Numbered from the stretch's first letter, positions 1-7,491 are shown. The stretch: 10,906 nt of DNA from Candidatus Shapirobacteria bacterium CG10_big_fil_rev_8_21_14_0_10_48_15 (GCA_002793635.1 PFEM01000031.1:10007-20912); one strand, 5' to 3'. A program made the numbers and translations. The notes: generated by a model not told the origin, from the letters alone.

Positions 1-2
1 TC

Positions 3-1055
3 TTGTCAGTCTCGACCGCCTCACCATTAGTTTATCATAGCAATTTTGGCAGATTGACACAAGCAAACTTCTTTAGTATTTTAAAGGTCATAACTGCGGA
101 GATGAAAGAATCGTTGGCATCAACAACTATCTTGGGAAAAGATCATACTGGCGGAGTCCCTACTGCTTTAACCCTTGATTTGCTTCGTCTTCAAGGGGAA
201 GCAATGACTCTAGGCCAAAGAGCCAAAATTGTTGGCCGCTTTTCACCGGCAGAGCAAATAGACATTCACCAAGAATATGCAACAGCGCAAGCAGTCTTTT
301 GGAAAAAGTGGACTGTCTTTCGTTGTAGTCAGGCTGGAGAAGGTGACCCGAACTTTGGTGATGTTCAAAAAGTCTTGGGAGTTAACCGCTATTTCGCACG
401 GGAGATTGTCAACCCAGAAGCGGGTGCTTTTATTGTTGACTTGGGCGGCGGTTCCGGAACAGTGCCCGCCTCCTTTACCAAACAGCAAAGGGAGGGGCTA
501 GCGGGCTGTGCCATTATTGACAACAACGACCTGTTAGCAGAAAAGGCAGAACAGCGATTAAAAAGAATGAGCATTGCCAATAGCCGCTTTATTAACCATG
601 ACTTAGCTGACGGCAGCTTGCCAGAAAAATTGTCGGAAATCATTAGTGCCGCTAAACCCAGCCATGTCGTTGTCACTACGAATTGGTCATTATACTTTCT
701 GGATGCGCCTACACGAACATTATTTAGAAGTTGCCTTGACCCTAAAGTTATCGGTGGCCGACCGTCTCGACTGGTAGCCAATTGCATTACTGTGGGGAAA
801 TTTGATCGGGAAAAGCTCAAGCAGGGATTTATAAAGCATTTGCCTAGTTATTTAGCTCGTTTTCCCAAAACAACCTTCAGGGCAATTCAGGCTCTAAAGC
901 AAATGGAACAGTTTGCTGATGAACTGACGGAAACGACTATTTTGCGTACTGCAGGTGAATTTGAAACACTTATGAGAGAAGCCGGCCTAACTATTGCGGC
1001 CGTCAACCCCACCCTCCTTTGGGGACAATCAACGGCAATAACCGCAGTAAAATAG
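3..1055 (+). CDS. SAM-dependent methyltransferase (class I), 5' end uncertain
   Basis: Probable class I S-adenosylmethionine-dependent methyltransferase, with some likeness to the O-methyltransferase/ASMT type; the substrate is unknown. Seen: an SAM-binding motif I at residues 144-152 (V-D-L-G-G-G-S-G) after a roughly 140-residue helical N-terminal region, an acidic residue ending the next strand (D173 in AIIDNND), a motif III-like FINHDLADG (197-204), and a hydrophobic strand at 221-234 (HVVVTTNWSLYFLD). The C-terminus ends in a typical last strand pair (GQSTAITAVK). The frame is open from the window edge and the only early start is a TTG at base 3 without a ribosome binding site, so the true start may lie upstream; an ATG at 102 is a poorer alternative. 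It is separated from the kinase gene by a promoter, so it is probably not part of the signalling/pilus operon. Fold call is firm; reaction is inferred. Confidence 0.75.
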   Translation: MSVSTASPLVYHSNFGRLTQANFFSILKVITAEMKESLASTTILGKDHTGGVPTALTLDLLRLQGEAMTLGQRAKIVGRFSPAEQIDIHQEYATAQAVFWKKWTVFRCSQAGEGDPNFGDVQKVLGVNRYFAREIVNPEAGAFIVDLGGGSGTVPASFTKQQREGLAGCAIIDNNDLLAEKAEQRLKRMSIANSRFINHDLADGSLPEKLSEIISAAKPSHVVVTTNWSLYFLDAPTRTLFRSCLDPKVIGGRPSRLVANCITVGKFDREKLKQGFIKHLPSYLARFPKTTFRAIQALKQMEQFADELTETTILRTAGEFETLMREAGLTIAAVNPTLLWGQSTAITAVK

Positions 1056-1057
1056 AA

Positions 1058-1085
1058 TTGACCCTCCCGGCAAAAAGTGCATAAT
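1058..1085 (+). promoter_or_regulatory. Sigma-70-type promoter for the kinase/pilus operon, near-leaderless
   Basis: A -35 like TTGACC (1058-1063), a 16-bp spacer and a -10 like CATAAT (1080-1085) fill the short gap between the methyltransferase stop (1055) and the kinase start. Transcription would begin near 1091-1093, at or just before the kinase ATG at 1094, and no Shine-Dalgarno sequence is present. The mRNA would then be leaderless or nearly so. Match to consensus is seen directly; activity is inferred. Confidence 0.55.
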
Positions 1086-1093
1086 AGAGCTTG

Positions 1094-3229
1094 ATGAATC
1101 TGCTCAATTTTTCCCTACTAGTTGTTGGCACGGTTAATTTTTCCCTCGCTTTTTTTATCTTCTTTCGTAAGGGCAAAAATGTCATTAATCAATCTTTCGC
1201 TCTCTTTGTTTTAAACTCCTGCCTTTGGGCTTTTTCCATCGCTTTTTTTCTGATGGCTCCCAATGTCACTGTGGCGCTTTTTTGGAACCGCCTAATTTAC
1301 ATTTGCGGTACGCTTTCGGCTATTCTTTTTCTTTCCTTTTCAATGACCTTTGTTGAAAAAAAGAATTTTATCAACACTTGGGGGCTGATTTTTTCCCTAC
1401 CACCGCTAATTTTTATCTTTCTGATCCTTTTTACCGACTTATTTATTCAACAAATCACAATTACCCCTGCAGGAATAGATGTTGACTTAGGTATTGCCTA
1501 TACTGCTTGGACGGTTTTTTTCGTGCTCTTCTTTGGCTGGGGGGTAATCGAACTTTTTGTAAAATACTTTGACTCACGGGGAATTATCAGGACTCAGATA
1601 AAATACATTTTGTTTGCCATCTTGGCCACCATGGTAGGAGCTTATTCTTTTAATATTTTGCTGCCGCTTTTTGGCAATTACCGCTACATTCACGTTGGGC
1701 CCTTTTTCACCACCGTCATGGTGGCCATTATTGCCTATGCGATTGCCAAACATCATTTTCTTGACATTCGCTTGGTAATCGCTCGCTTTTTTTCTTATGC
1801 ACTTTTGCTGGTTATTTTTGCCTCGTTATATTCAGCCGCTATCTTTTTGGCTAGTTACATCATTTTTGATTTTAGCATTCCCCCCAAAACACTGGTTTTT
1901 TTAATCACGCTCACCGTAGGGATATCCTTTTCTTTTCAACCGATCAAAAAGTTTTTGGAGTCGGCGACGGATGAGGTGTTTTACAAAGAAGGTTATGACT
2001 CGGAAGTCTTTTTGAAAGAAATCGGCAATATCATGTCGGCCACGCTTTCTTTGGATGACTTAAGTCAAAACTTTCTGGAATTTATTGTCAAAAATTTCAA
2101 GATCAGCCAAGCGAACTTGATTTTGTTCGAGGGAAAAAGGCATTTTAAGGTTTATGGGTTTCCCAAGCGAGCCCATTTTACCGAAGAGCAAATTAGAGGC
2201 CTGCGCCGGTTTGATGATGGGGTCATTATCTTTGAAGAACTAAACAAGGCCCCGTTGGGCGAAATCCTGCGTCAGCATCAGATGACCGCCTGCTCTTTTT
2301 TGGAAGCAAAGGGGAAAAAGATTGGGCTGCTGCTGCTGGGAGAAAAACTTTCCGGAGACGTCTTGTCTTCCCAGGATATTAAAGTGGTCGAAATCATGAC
2401 CCCGCAAGCGGCCGTGACCGTGCAAAACGCCCAGGCTTTTGATGAAATCCAGCAGTTTAACATCACCCTTAACCAAAAAATCAGTCACGCTACCGCCAAG
2501 CTAAAGCGGGCCAACGTGCGGCTGCAAGAATTATCCAAATTAAAAGACGAGTTTGTTTCGATTGCCTCACACGAACTGCGAACACCGATGACGGCCATCA
2601 AAAGTTACCTTTGGTTGGCTTTAAACAGGGGGAAGCTGGATGCCAAAACCCAAAAAAATTTGGGGCGGGCTTTTGATTCTACCGAAAGAACGATTAATTT
2701 GGTCAAGGACATGCTAACGGTCTCCCGCATTGAGGGCCGGCGGTTAGATGTCAACAAAGTGCCGTTTGATTTGGTCGATCTCGCGAAACAGATTTACAAT
2801 GATCTCAAAATTCAAGCGGAAGAAAAACAAATAAATTTTGGACTGCAATTACCCAAAACCGTCTTGACCGTCACCGCTGATCGAGACAGAATCGGCGAAG
2901 TGATGATTAATGTGATCGGCAACGCGCTGAAGTTTACACCCAACCAAGGCAAAGTGATTGTTCACCTGGAGAAGGCGGGTAATCAGGCTCAAGTAGACGT
3001 GATTGATAACGGCCCCGGCATTCCCAAACAAGGCTTATCCACTCTTTTTAAGAAATTCAGCCGGATGGAGCACAGTTTTTCTAAATTGGCCGAGCAACCG
3101 GGCACCGGGTTGGGCCTTTATATTGCCAAACAGATTTTGACTTTACATCAGGGCAAAATCTGGGTAAAATCAAGGGTGGGTCGAGGAAGCACGTTTAGTT
3201 TTTCTTTACCATGTCCAAAAAGATCCTAA
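1094..3229 (+). CDS. Membrane sensor histidine kinase (7TM-type N-terminus, GAF-like, HisKA, HATPase)
   Basis: Polytopic sensor histidine kinase, 711 aa, that should autophosphorylate on H493 and pass phosphate to a receiver. About nine hydrophobic segments lie in residues 3-282: a HisKA_7TM-like block to about 220 and two further spans near 231-258 and 265-282. A GAF-like region follows (about 302-450), then a helical linker (about 452-484). The DHp H-box is FVSIASHELRTP with H493. The ATP-binding domain has an N-box (RIGEVMINVIGNALKF, N606/N610), a G1 box (DNGPGIP, 638-644), an F-box (FKKF, 652-655) and a G2 box (GTGLGL, 670-675), so every catalytic motif is intact. ATG 1094 is chosen over the TTG at 1091 because neither has a ribosome binding site and the promoter -10 is only 8 bp upstream. 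The gene overlaps the next by 19 bases, suggesting translational coupling. The sensed signal is unknown. Confidence 0.93.
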   Translation: MNLLNFSLLVVGTVNFSLAFFIFFRKGKNVINQSFALFVLNSCLWAFSIAFFLMAPNVTVALFWNRLIYICGTLSAILFLSFSMTFVEKKNFINTWGLIFSLPPLIFIFLILFTDLFIQQITITPAGIDVDLGIAYTAWTVFFVLFFGWGVIELFVKYFDSRGIIRTQIKYILFAILATMVGAYSFNILLPLFGNYRYIHVGPFFTTVMVAIIAYAIAKHHFLDIRLVIARFFSYALLLVIFASLYSAAIFLASYIIFDFSIPPKTLVFLITLTVGISFSFQPIKKFLESATDEVFYKEGYDSEVFLKEIGNIMSATLSLDDLSQNFLEFIVKNFKISQANLILFEGKRHFKVYGFPKRAHFTEEQIRGLRRFDDGVIIFEELNKAPLGEILRQHQMTACSFLEAKGKKIGLLLLGEKLSGDVLSSQDIKVVEIMTPQAAVTVQNAQAFDEIQQFNITLNQKISHATAKLKRANVRLQELSKLKDEFVSIASHELRTPMTAIKSYLWLALNRGKLDAKTQKNLGRAFDSTERTINLVKDMLTVSRIEGRRLDVNKVPFDLVDLAKQIYNDLKIQAEEKQINFGLQLPKTVLTVTADRDRIGEVMINVIGNALKFTPNQGKVIVHLEKAGNQAQVDVIDNGPGIPKQGLSTLFKKFSRMEHSFSKLAEQPGTGLGLYIAKQILTLHQGKIWVKSRVGRGSTFSFSLPCPKRS

Positions 3230-3585
3230 TCGTTGAAGACGAACAATATCTACGCGAGCTTTATGAGGAAATCATCAAGGATGAAGGCTTCGCGGTCGAC
3301 ACCGCCAAAGATGGTTGGGAGGGCTATTCGGCCATGAGCAAGGGTGGCTATGACCTGGTTTTGCTGGACATCATGCTGCCCAAGCTTGATGGTCTAGAAA
3401 TTTTGCAAAAACTCAAAAAAGCCGGTTTGCCCAAAAAAGCCAATAAAAAAGTGGTGATTTTGACTAATTTAAGTAAAGATCTGGCGATTGCTCACGGGCT
3501 GGAATTAGGTTGTGACGGCTACTTGATTAAAAGCGATCTGACGCCGGACCAGGTGATTAAAAGCGTTAAAGGTTTTCTTGAATAA
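3211..3585 (+). CDS. Single-domain response regulator (CheY/Spo0F-like receiver 1)
   Basis: A stand-alone receiver of 124 aa that accepts phosphate from a histidine. Seen: acidic pair E9/D10 (ILIVEDE), phospho-acceptor D53 in LVLLDIMLPKLDG, switch T85 in VVILTN and the conserved K107 in YLIKSD. There is no output domain, so it either contacts a protein target or acts as a phosphorelay intermediate. The start ATG lies inside the kinase gene, and the stop TAA is followed at once by the ATG of the mini-DHp gene. No Shine-Dalgarno sequence precedes it. Its place between the kinase and a stand-alone DHp protein fits a Spo0F-like relay role, which is inference; a CheY-like direct output role is the alternative. 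Confidence 0.93.
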   Translation: MSKKILIVEDEQYLRELYEEIIKDEGFAVDTAKDGWEGYSAMSKGGYDLVLLDIMLPKLDGLEILQKLKKAGLPKKANKKVVILTNLSKDLAIAHGLELGCDGYLIKSDLTPDQVIKSVKGFLE

Positions 3586-3765
3586 ATGGCGCTGGTTAAT
3601 GTCGACAGCCATGATTTTTTGGGTTTACTCAGCATTATTAAAAACAGCCTTTGGCTGGCTTTAACTGACCAAAAACTAACCCCTGAAACCAAAAAAGTGA
3701 TCGACCAAGCCGCCAAGATCAACCAAAAATTAATTAATCAAATCAAGCAGGCAAGCCATGGCTAG
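3586..3765 (+). CDS. 59-aa stand-alone DHp (HisKA-like) helical hairpin, putative phosphotransfer protein
   Basis: A small gene of 59 aa. Its ATG directly follows the TAA of receiver 1, and its TAG overlaps the ATG of receiver 2 by 8 bases. Residues 8-56 align without gaps to the DHp hairpin of the upstream kinase (kinase residues 492-540). By hand count 17 of 49 positions are identical, including the S-H of the H-box (H9), I-K at positions +10/+11 from the histidine, and a shared LWLAL followed by K-L, T and K. The P and R of a canonical HELRTP box are lost: the H-box reads SHDFLGLLSIIKN, closer to the R-H-D-x-x-N style of Spo0B-type proteins. No ATP-binding domain is present. A dimer of such hairpins would form a four-helix bundle bearing two histidines. 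Likely role, inferred: phosphotransferase between the two receivers, or a dimerisation partner or modulator of the kinase. Conserved packing and two-sided coupling support it being a real gene. Confidence 0.8.
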   Translation: MALVNVDSHDFLGLLSIIKNSLWLALTDQKLTPETKKVIDQAAKINQKLINQIKQASHG

Positions 3766-4126
3766 AATTTTAATCGTTGACGACGACGTTTTAAGCACCA
3801 AAATTTATTTGGCAAAGTTAAACAATGACCATCATGAAGTGGTCTTGTGCCAAAACGGTCAAGACGCGTTGGCAAAAATTATTACAAAGTTTGATCTGGT
3901 CCTGCTGGATATCATGATGCCCAAAATGGACGGCATTGCCCTGCTGAAAGAAATTCAAAAAGGGCCCAATCGTCTCACCCCCGTGTTGGTTTATACCAAC
4001 CTGATTAGTGAAAAAGTTAAACAAGAGGCCTTGGCCAACGGCGCCAAAGAATTTTTGCTTAAAGCCGATTATTCACCTGCCCAAATCCTGGCCAAGTTCG
4101 ACCAGTATTTGCCCCGTGCTGCCTAA
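3758..4126 (+). CDS. Single-domain response regulator (receiver 2)
   Basis: A second stand-alone receiver, 122 aa. Seen: acidic pocket D8/D9 (ILIVDDD), phospho-acceptor D51 in LVLLDIMMPKMDG, T80 in VLVYTN, and K102 in EFLLKAD. Like receiver 1 it carries no DNA-binding or enzymatic output domain. It starts within the end of the mini-DHp gene, and its TAA abuts the pilB ATG. Being last in the signalling block and next to pilB, it is the best candidate for the terminal output receiver, acting by protein contact on pilus machinery as the CheY-like PilG/PilH proteins do in Pseudomonas twitching control. The target is inference from position only. Confidence 0.93.
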   Translation: MARILIVDDDVLSTKIYLAKLNNDHHEVVLCQNGQDALAKIITKFDLVLLDIMMPKMDGIALLKEIQKGPNRLTPVLVYTNLISEKVKQEALANGAKEFLLKADYSPAQILAKFDQYLPRAA

Positions 4127-5821
4127 ATGAAGCCTTTAGAAGAAAAGCTTTACCAAGTTCTTAAAGAAAAGAATTTTGTGGAAGCGGCGCCGCTCGAAGA
4201 TGCCTACCAAACTGCCAAACAGCTTAAAAAGCCGTTGATGGATATTTTGATCTTCCGCGGCTTGATTGCCGAAGAGGCGATCAGCGAACTGCTGGCCGCC
4301 AGTTTCCAGGTGCCCCACGCCGCCTTGAAAAATTACCTGATTCCTGACGAGGTGCTCAATTTGATCCCCGAAAGCTTGGCGCGGCGCTACCGGATGATCA
4401 TTTTTGAAAAAAATGACCGCGGGGTTTGCTTGGCCATGGATGATCCCAGAAATTTCGAGGCTTTAGAGATTGTCAAACGCCGGCTAGGCGATACCGTGCT
4501 GGTTTATTTTGCCACCGGTAGCGAAATTACCCGGGCTCTCAATCAATATCGTCGGGATATCCGCAAACAATTCCGCAGCATCATCGAAACCAATGTCAAA
4601 AAGGCCGGTGCTGTCAAGGCGGACGTCAGCCTGGAAAAACTGATGAAAGTGGCTTCCGACTTGCCCGTAGTCAAAATTTTGGACACGGTTTTGGAATACG
4701 CGGCGGCGGAAAACGCTTCCGACCTGCACTTCGAAACCCTGCAAGATTCTCTGATGATTCGCTTGCGCATTGATGGCATCCTCCAAGACGTCATCGCTTT
4801 GCCTCGAGAAATCCAGCCCGCAATTGTCGCCAGAATCAAAGTCTTGTCGAACCTCAAGCTTGACGAACATCGTATCCCCCAAGACGGTCGTTTTAAATTT
4901 CAGATGGATGAAGCGGTGATGGGTATCCGCGTCTCCATCATCCCGGCTTTTTACGGCGAAAATGTGGTCTTACGACTTTTGGCCGAATCGGCACGACCCT
5001 TAAGCTTGGAGGAATTAGGGCTGACTGGCTCCAACCTGGAATTAGTCAAGCGCAACATCAAAAAGCCTTATGGCATGGTGCTGGTGACCGGTCCGACCGG
5101 CTGCGGCAAGACCACGACTCTTTACAGCGCGCTGAACATCCTGAACACGATCAGGGTTAAAATTTGCACGGTGGAAGACCCGATTGAATACAGCATTGGC
5201 CGCGTCAACCAAATTCAAATCAACCTGCACACCGGACTGGATTTTGCGGCCGGCTTGCGCGCCTTGTTGCGGCATGACCCGGACATCATCATGGTCGGGG
5301 AGATCCGCGACAGCAAAACGGTCAGTATGGCGATCCACTCTTCGCTCACCGGCCATCTGGTCCTCTCCACGCTGCACACCAACGATGCCCCCAGCGCTAT
5401 TCCCCGCCTTTTGGACATGGGCGCTGAAGGTTATCTGCTGGCTTCAACCGTGAGCTTGGTCATCGCTCAGCGCTTGGTCCGCCGGATTTGTCCCAACTGC
5501 ACTCAAGAAGACAAACCCAGCCAACAGGAGCTGGAACATCTCCAAAAAATAGTCAGCAAGACCCTGGGCAAACAAAAGTTTTACCGCGGCAAGGGGTGCG
5601 ATAAATGTCATCAAACCGGCTACCGGGGCCGGGTGGGTATTTTTGAGGTCATGGAAATCAATGAAGCGATCAGTAAGCTAACGCTGGCTAAAGCTTCTGT
5701 GGAAATGATTCGTCAAGCGGCGATCAAATCCGGGATGAAAACCATGCTGGAAGACGGCTTTGACAAAATCGGCGCCGGCCTGACGACCGTCGAAGAGGTC
5801 ATCGCCGCCGTCAAATACTAA
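4127..5821 (+). CDS. pilB: Type IV pilus assembly (extension) ATPase PilB / GspE family
   Basis: Hexameric cytoplasmic ATPase that powers pilin addition, 564 aa, full family length. The N-terminal region (about 1-145) is a GspE/PilB N-domain (MshEN-like), followed by a linker and the two-lobed motor. Seen: arginine-rich N2 region (RLRIDGIL at 212-219, HRIPQDGR at 248-255), Walker A GPTGCGKT (322-329), Asp box TVEDPIEY (348-355), Walker B DIIMVGE (386-392), and His box GHLVLSTLHTND (409-420). A four-cysteine zinc site is present (C455-x2-C458 and C491-x2-C494), a feature of PilB/GspE rather than of the retraction ATPase PilT. The ATG follows the receiver 2 stop with no gap. The pilC start lies one base after its own stop. 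All catalytic motifs look intact. Confidence 0.97.
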   Translation: MKPLEEKLYQVLKEKNFVEAAPLEDAYQTAKQLKKPLMDILIFRGLIAEEAISELLAASFQVPHAALKNYLIPDEVLNLIPESLARRYRMIIFEKNDRGVCLAMDDPRNFEALEIVKRRLGDTVLVYFATGSEITRALNQYRRDIRKQFRSIIETNVKKAGAVKADVSLEKLMKVASDLPVVKILDTVLEYAAAENASDLHFETLQDSLMIRLRIDGILQDVIALPREIQPAIVARIKVLSNLKLDEHRIPQDGRFKFQMDEAVMGIRVSIIPAFYGENVVLRLLAESARPLSLEELGLTGSNLELVKRNIKKPYGMVLVTGPTGCGKTTTLYSALNILNTIRVKICTVEDPIEYSIGRVNQIQINLHTGLDFAAGLRALLRHDPDIIMVGEIRDSKTVSMAIHSSLTGHLVLSTLHTNDAPSAIPRLLDMGAEGYLLASTVSLVIAQRLVRRICPNCTQEDKPSQQELEHLQKIVSKTLGKQKFYRGKGCDKCHQTGYRGRVGIFEVMEINEAISKLTLAKASVEMIRQAAIKSGMKTMLEDGFDKIGAGLTTVEEVIAAVKY

Positions 5822-5822
5822 A

Positions 5823-7040
5823 ATGCCTGTTTTTCAATATAAGGCCACCAATCGTAAAGGCAAGCTCATGACGGGTACCGTCACGGCCGCGACCGAAAAA
5901 GAAGCCAAAACTCTTTTAGCCGACCAAAATCTTCAGATTTTGATTTTAAAAGAAAGTGCTTCGGCCACCACTGCCTCTCTTCACTTTTTTAAAAAAGGCT
6001 TCCCAACCAATGAAAAAATCTCTTTGTGCCGCAACTTAGCAGTCATGGTCAAAGCCGGACTCTCGTTGGAAGAGGCTTTTGAGCTATTTGCCAAAAGTGC
6101 TGCTAACCAAACCGTGCGGGAAGTTTTTCAGAGTATCGGGATGGCCCTGCGCAAGGGGGAGCCGCTGACCAAGGGGTTTAGCCAATACCCTCGTTTTTTC
6201 GACGAAGTTTTTTTGTCGATGATCAAAGCGGGGGAATCGTCAGGCACTCTGGAACAGTCTTTTGCTTACATGGGCCAGCAGCTTAAACAAGAGGAAGACT
6301 TGCGCAGAAAAACCATTAACGCGCTTCTTTACCCGCTCATTGTCATTTGCTTAATGATGGGTATCGGCGTGCTGATGATGACTTTTGTCCTCCCACGCCT
6401 GGGGCGGGTGTTTTTGACCCTTAACTTGGAACTGCCGTTCCTGACCAAAACCTTGCTCCAAGTCAGCCTTTTTTTGGAAAAAAACATTCCTTTGCTGATC
6501 GTGAGTTTGCTGGGTTCAGCCAGCGCGGTGGTCATCGCCGTCACCAGCCGTCAAGGCAAAAAAATCCTTTATTCTTTGGCCGTCCGTTTGCCGGTCGTTA
6601 AGAATTTAATGCTTTACTATAACCTGGCGCGTTTTAACCAAAGTCTTTCGGTTTTACTCAAGGGGGGCGTGGCCGTGGGCGAGTCCTTAGCCATTGCTTC
6701 CGGGGTGCTGGCTTTGACCAACAAAGGCAAGCTCGCCGCCAGTTTTAACGAAAAGGTCTCGCGCGGTCAGCCGTTAGCGGATGTTTTTGCCGAGGAGCCG
6801 ACTTTTCCTTCCTTAATGGCGCGGATGGTGGCGGTTGGGGAAAAAACCGGCAAGTTGGAAGACATTTTGTTGGACGTGGCGGTTTTTTACCAAGAAGAAG
6901 TGGAAAATTCTCTAAAAAACTTTGTTGCCCTGCTGGAGCCGCTCTTGATGATTGCCGTCGGCATTGGCGTGGGCATCATGATTTTGGCGTTTATCTCACC
7001 CATTTATAGTTTAATTGGTAAGTTGCAGCCAGGAGTTTAA
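5823..7040 (+). CDS. pilC: Type IV pilus inner-membrane platform protein PilC / GspF family
   Basis: Integral membrane platform protein of 405 aa that contacts PilB and transmits its motion to pilin subunits. Two T2SSF repeats are visible, about 68-190 and 272-394, each with the family G-E signature (KAGESSGTLE at 135-144, AVGEKTGKLED at 337-347). Membrane segments lie near 168-191, 222-241 and 367-392. The N-terminal MPVFQYKATNRKGK motif is typical of the family and fixes the start at the ATG one base after the pilB stop. Its 3' end carries the Shine-Dalgarno sequence of the next gene. Confidence 0.96.
   Translation: MPVFQYKATNRKGKLMTGTVTAATEKEAKTLLADQNLQILILKESASATTASLHFFKKGFPTNEKISLCRNLAVMVKAGLSLEEAFELFAKSAANQTVREVFQSIGMALRKGEPLTKGFSQYPRFFDEVFLSMIKAGESSGTLEQSFAYMGQQLKQEEDLRRKTINALLYPLIVICLMMGIGVLMMTFVLPRLGRVFLTLNLELPFLTKTLLQVSLFLEKNIPLLIVSLLGSASAVVIAVTSRQGKKILYSLAVRLPVVKNLMLYYNLARFNQSLSVLLKGGVAVGESLAIASGVLALTNKGKLAASFNEKVSRGQPLADVFAEEPTFPSLMARMVAVGEKTGKLEDILLDVAVFYQEEVENSLKNFVALLEPLLMIAVGIGVGIMILAFISPIYSLIGKLQPGV
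7031..7035 (+). promoter_or_regulatory. Shine-Dalgarno sequence deciding a TTG start
   Basis: AGGAG sits six bases before the TTG at 7042, inside the last codons of pilC. It selects that TTG over the in-frame TTG at 7015 and gives a prepilin leader of the expected short length. Confidence 0.75.
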
Positions 7041-7041
7041 G

Positions 7042-7491
7042 TTGATATCCAAAGGTTTTGCTTTATTGGAATTGCTGATCGTCATGGCCGTCATGGCCAT
7101 TTTTTTGGCAATCGGGACGCTCTCTTGGGCCAATTTGGAGCGAGACAGCAGTTTAAGTTGGCTGGCTGCCCAAGTCAAAACCGCCCTCTACCAAGCTCAA
7201 GCCCAAACGATCAACGGCTTGCCCAGCGGGGTTTATTTTGAACCCCAACGGTTTGTCGCTTTTCAGGGGGCCAGTTTCGTTGAAGGCGATCCTCACAATC
7301 TTGCCACCACTCTGCCGGAGGGAACCATCATGACCGACATTAATTTAGTCAACCAAAGTGTCACTTTTGACCGGGTGACTGGCGACACCCAAAATTTCTC
7401 GCCGCCTGTAGACTTGACTTTACTGGAAAGCGGTACCGGCAAAACGATCGTGATCAGCCTTAACCGGCTGGGAATCGTGGAGCAGCAGTGA
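7042..7491 (+). CDS. GspH/FimT-type minor prepilin
   Basis: Minor pilin or pseudopilin of 149 aa. The class III signal is complete: a five-residue leader ending in K-G, then FALLELLIV with glutamate at mature position 5, followed by a hydrophobic helix to about residue 27. PilD-type peptidase should cut between G5 and F6. The rest fits the GspH/FimT type: a helix with Q-A-Q-A-Q near 51-55, then beta strands ending in a KTIVISLNRLGIV strand. The TTG start is set by an AGGAG at 7031-7035 and gives the expected leader; the in-frame TTG at 7015 would give an odd cysteine-containing leader with no ribosome site. The stop overlaps the next start (GTGA). Probably part of the pilus priming or tip complex. 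Confidence 0.88.
   Translation: MISKGFALLELLIVMAVMAIFLAIGTLSWANLERDSSLSWLAAQVKTALYQAQAQTINGLPSGVYFEPQRFVAFQGASFVEGDPHNLATTLPEGTIMTDINLVNQSVTFDRVTGDTQNFSPPVDLTLLESGTGKTIVISLNRLGIVEQQ
7479..7482 (+). promoter_or_regulatory. Shine-Dalgarno sequence for a GTG start
   Basis: GGAG sits five bases before the GTG at 7488, inside the end of the preceding pilin gene. It supports the GTG, which overlaps the upstream TGA as GTGA. Confidence 0.65.

Noticed and set aside
389..820. 143-aa open frame on the minus strand
   Set aside because: Antisense to the methyltransferase core including its SAM motif; no recognisable features.
1056..1090. Intrinsic terminator after the methyltransferase
   Set aside because: No stable GC-rich stem followed by a T run is visible in this gap; only the promoter-like elements stand out.
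1091..1093. TTG as start of the kinase
   Set aside because: The ATG three bases later is a stronger start and neither has a ribosome site; the effect on the protein is a single residue.
3586..3765. Mini-DHp as a decayed piece of a longer kinase
   Set aside because: It has a clean ATG and stop coupled to both neighbours, a kept histidine, and no residual ATPase sequence after it, so a functional small gene is more likely, though a relic cannot be fully excluded.
7015..7017. TTG start inside pilC for the first minor pilin
   Set aside because: Would add nine residues including a cysteine ahead of the leader with no ribosome site; TTG 7042 has an AGGAG at proper spacing.
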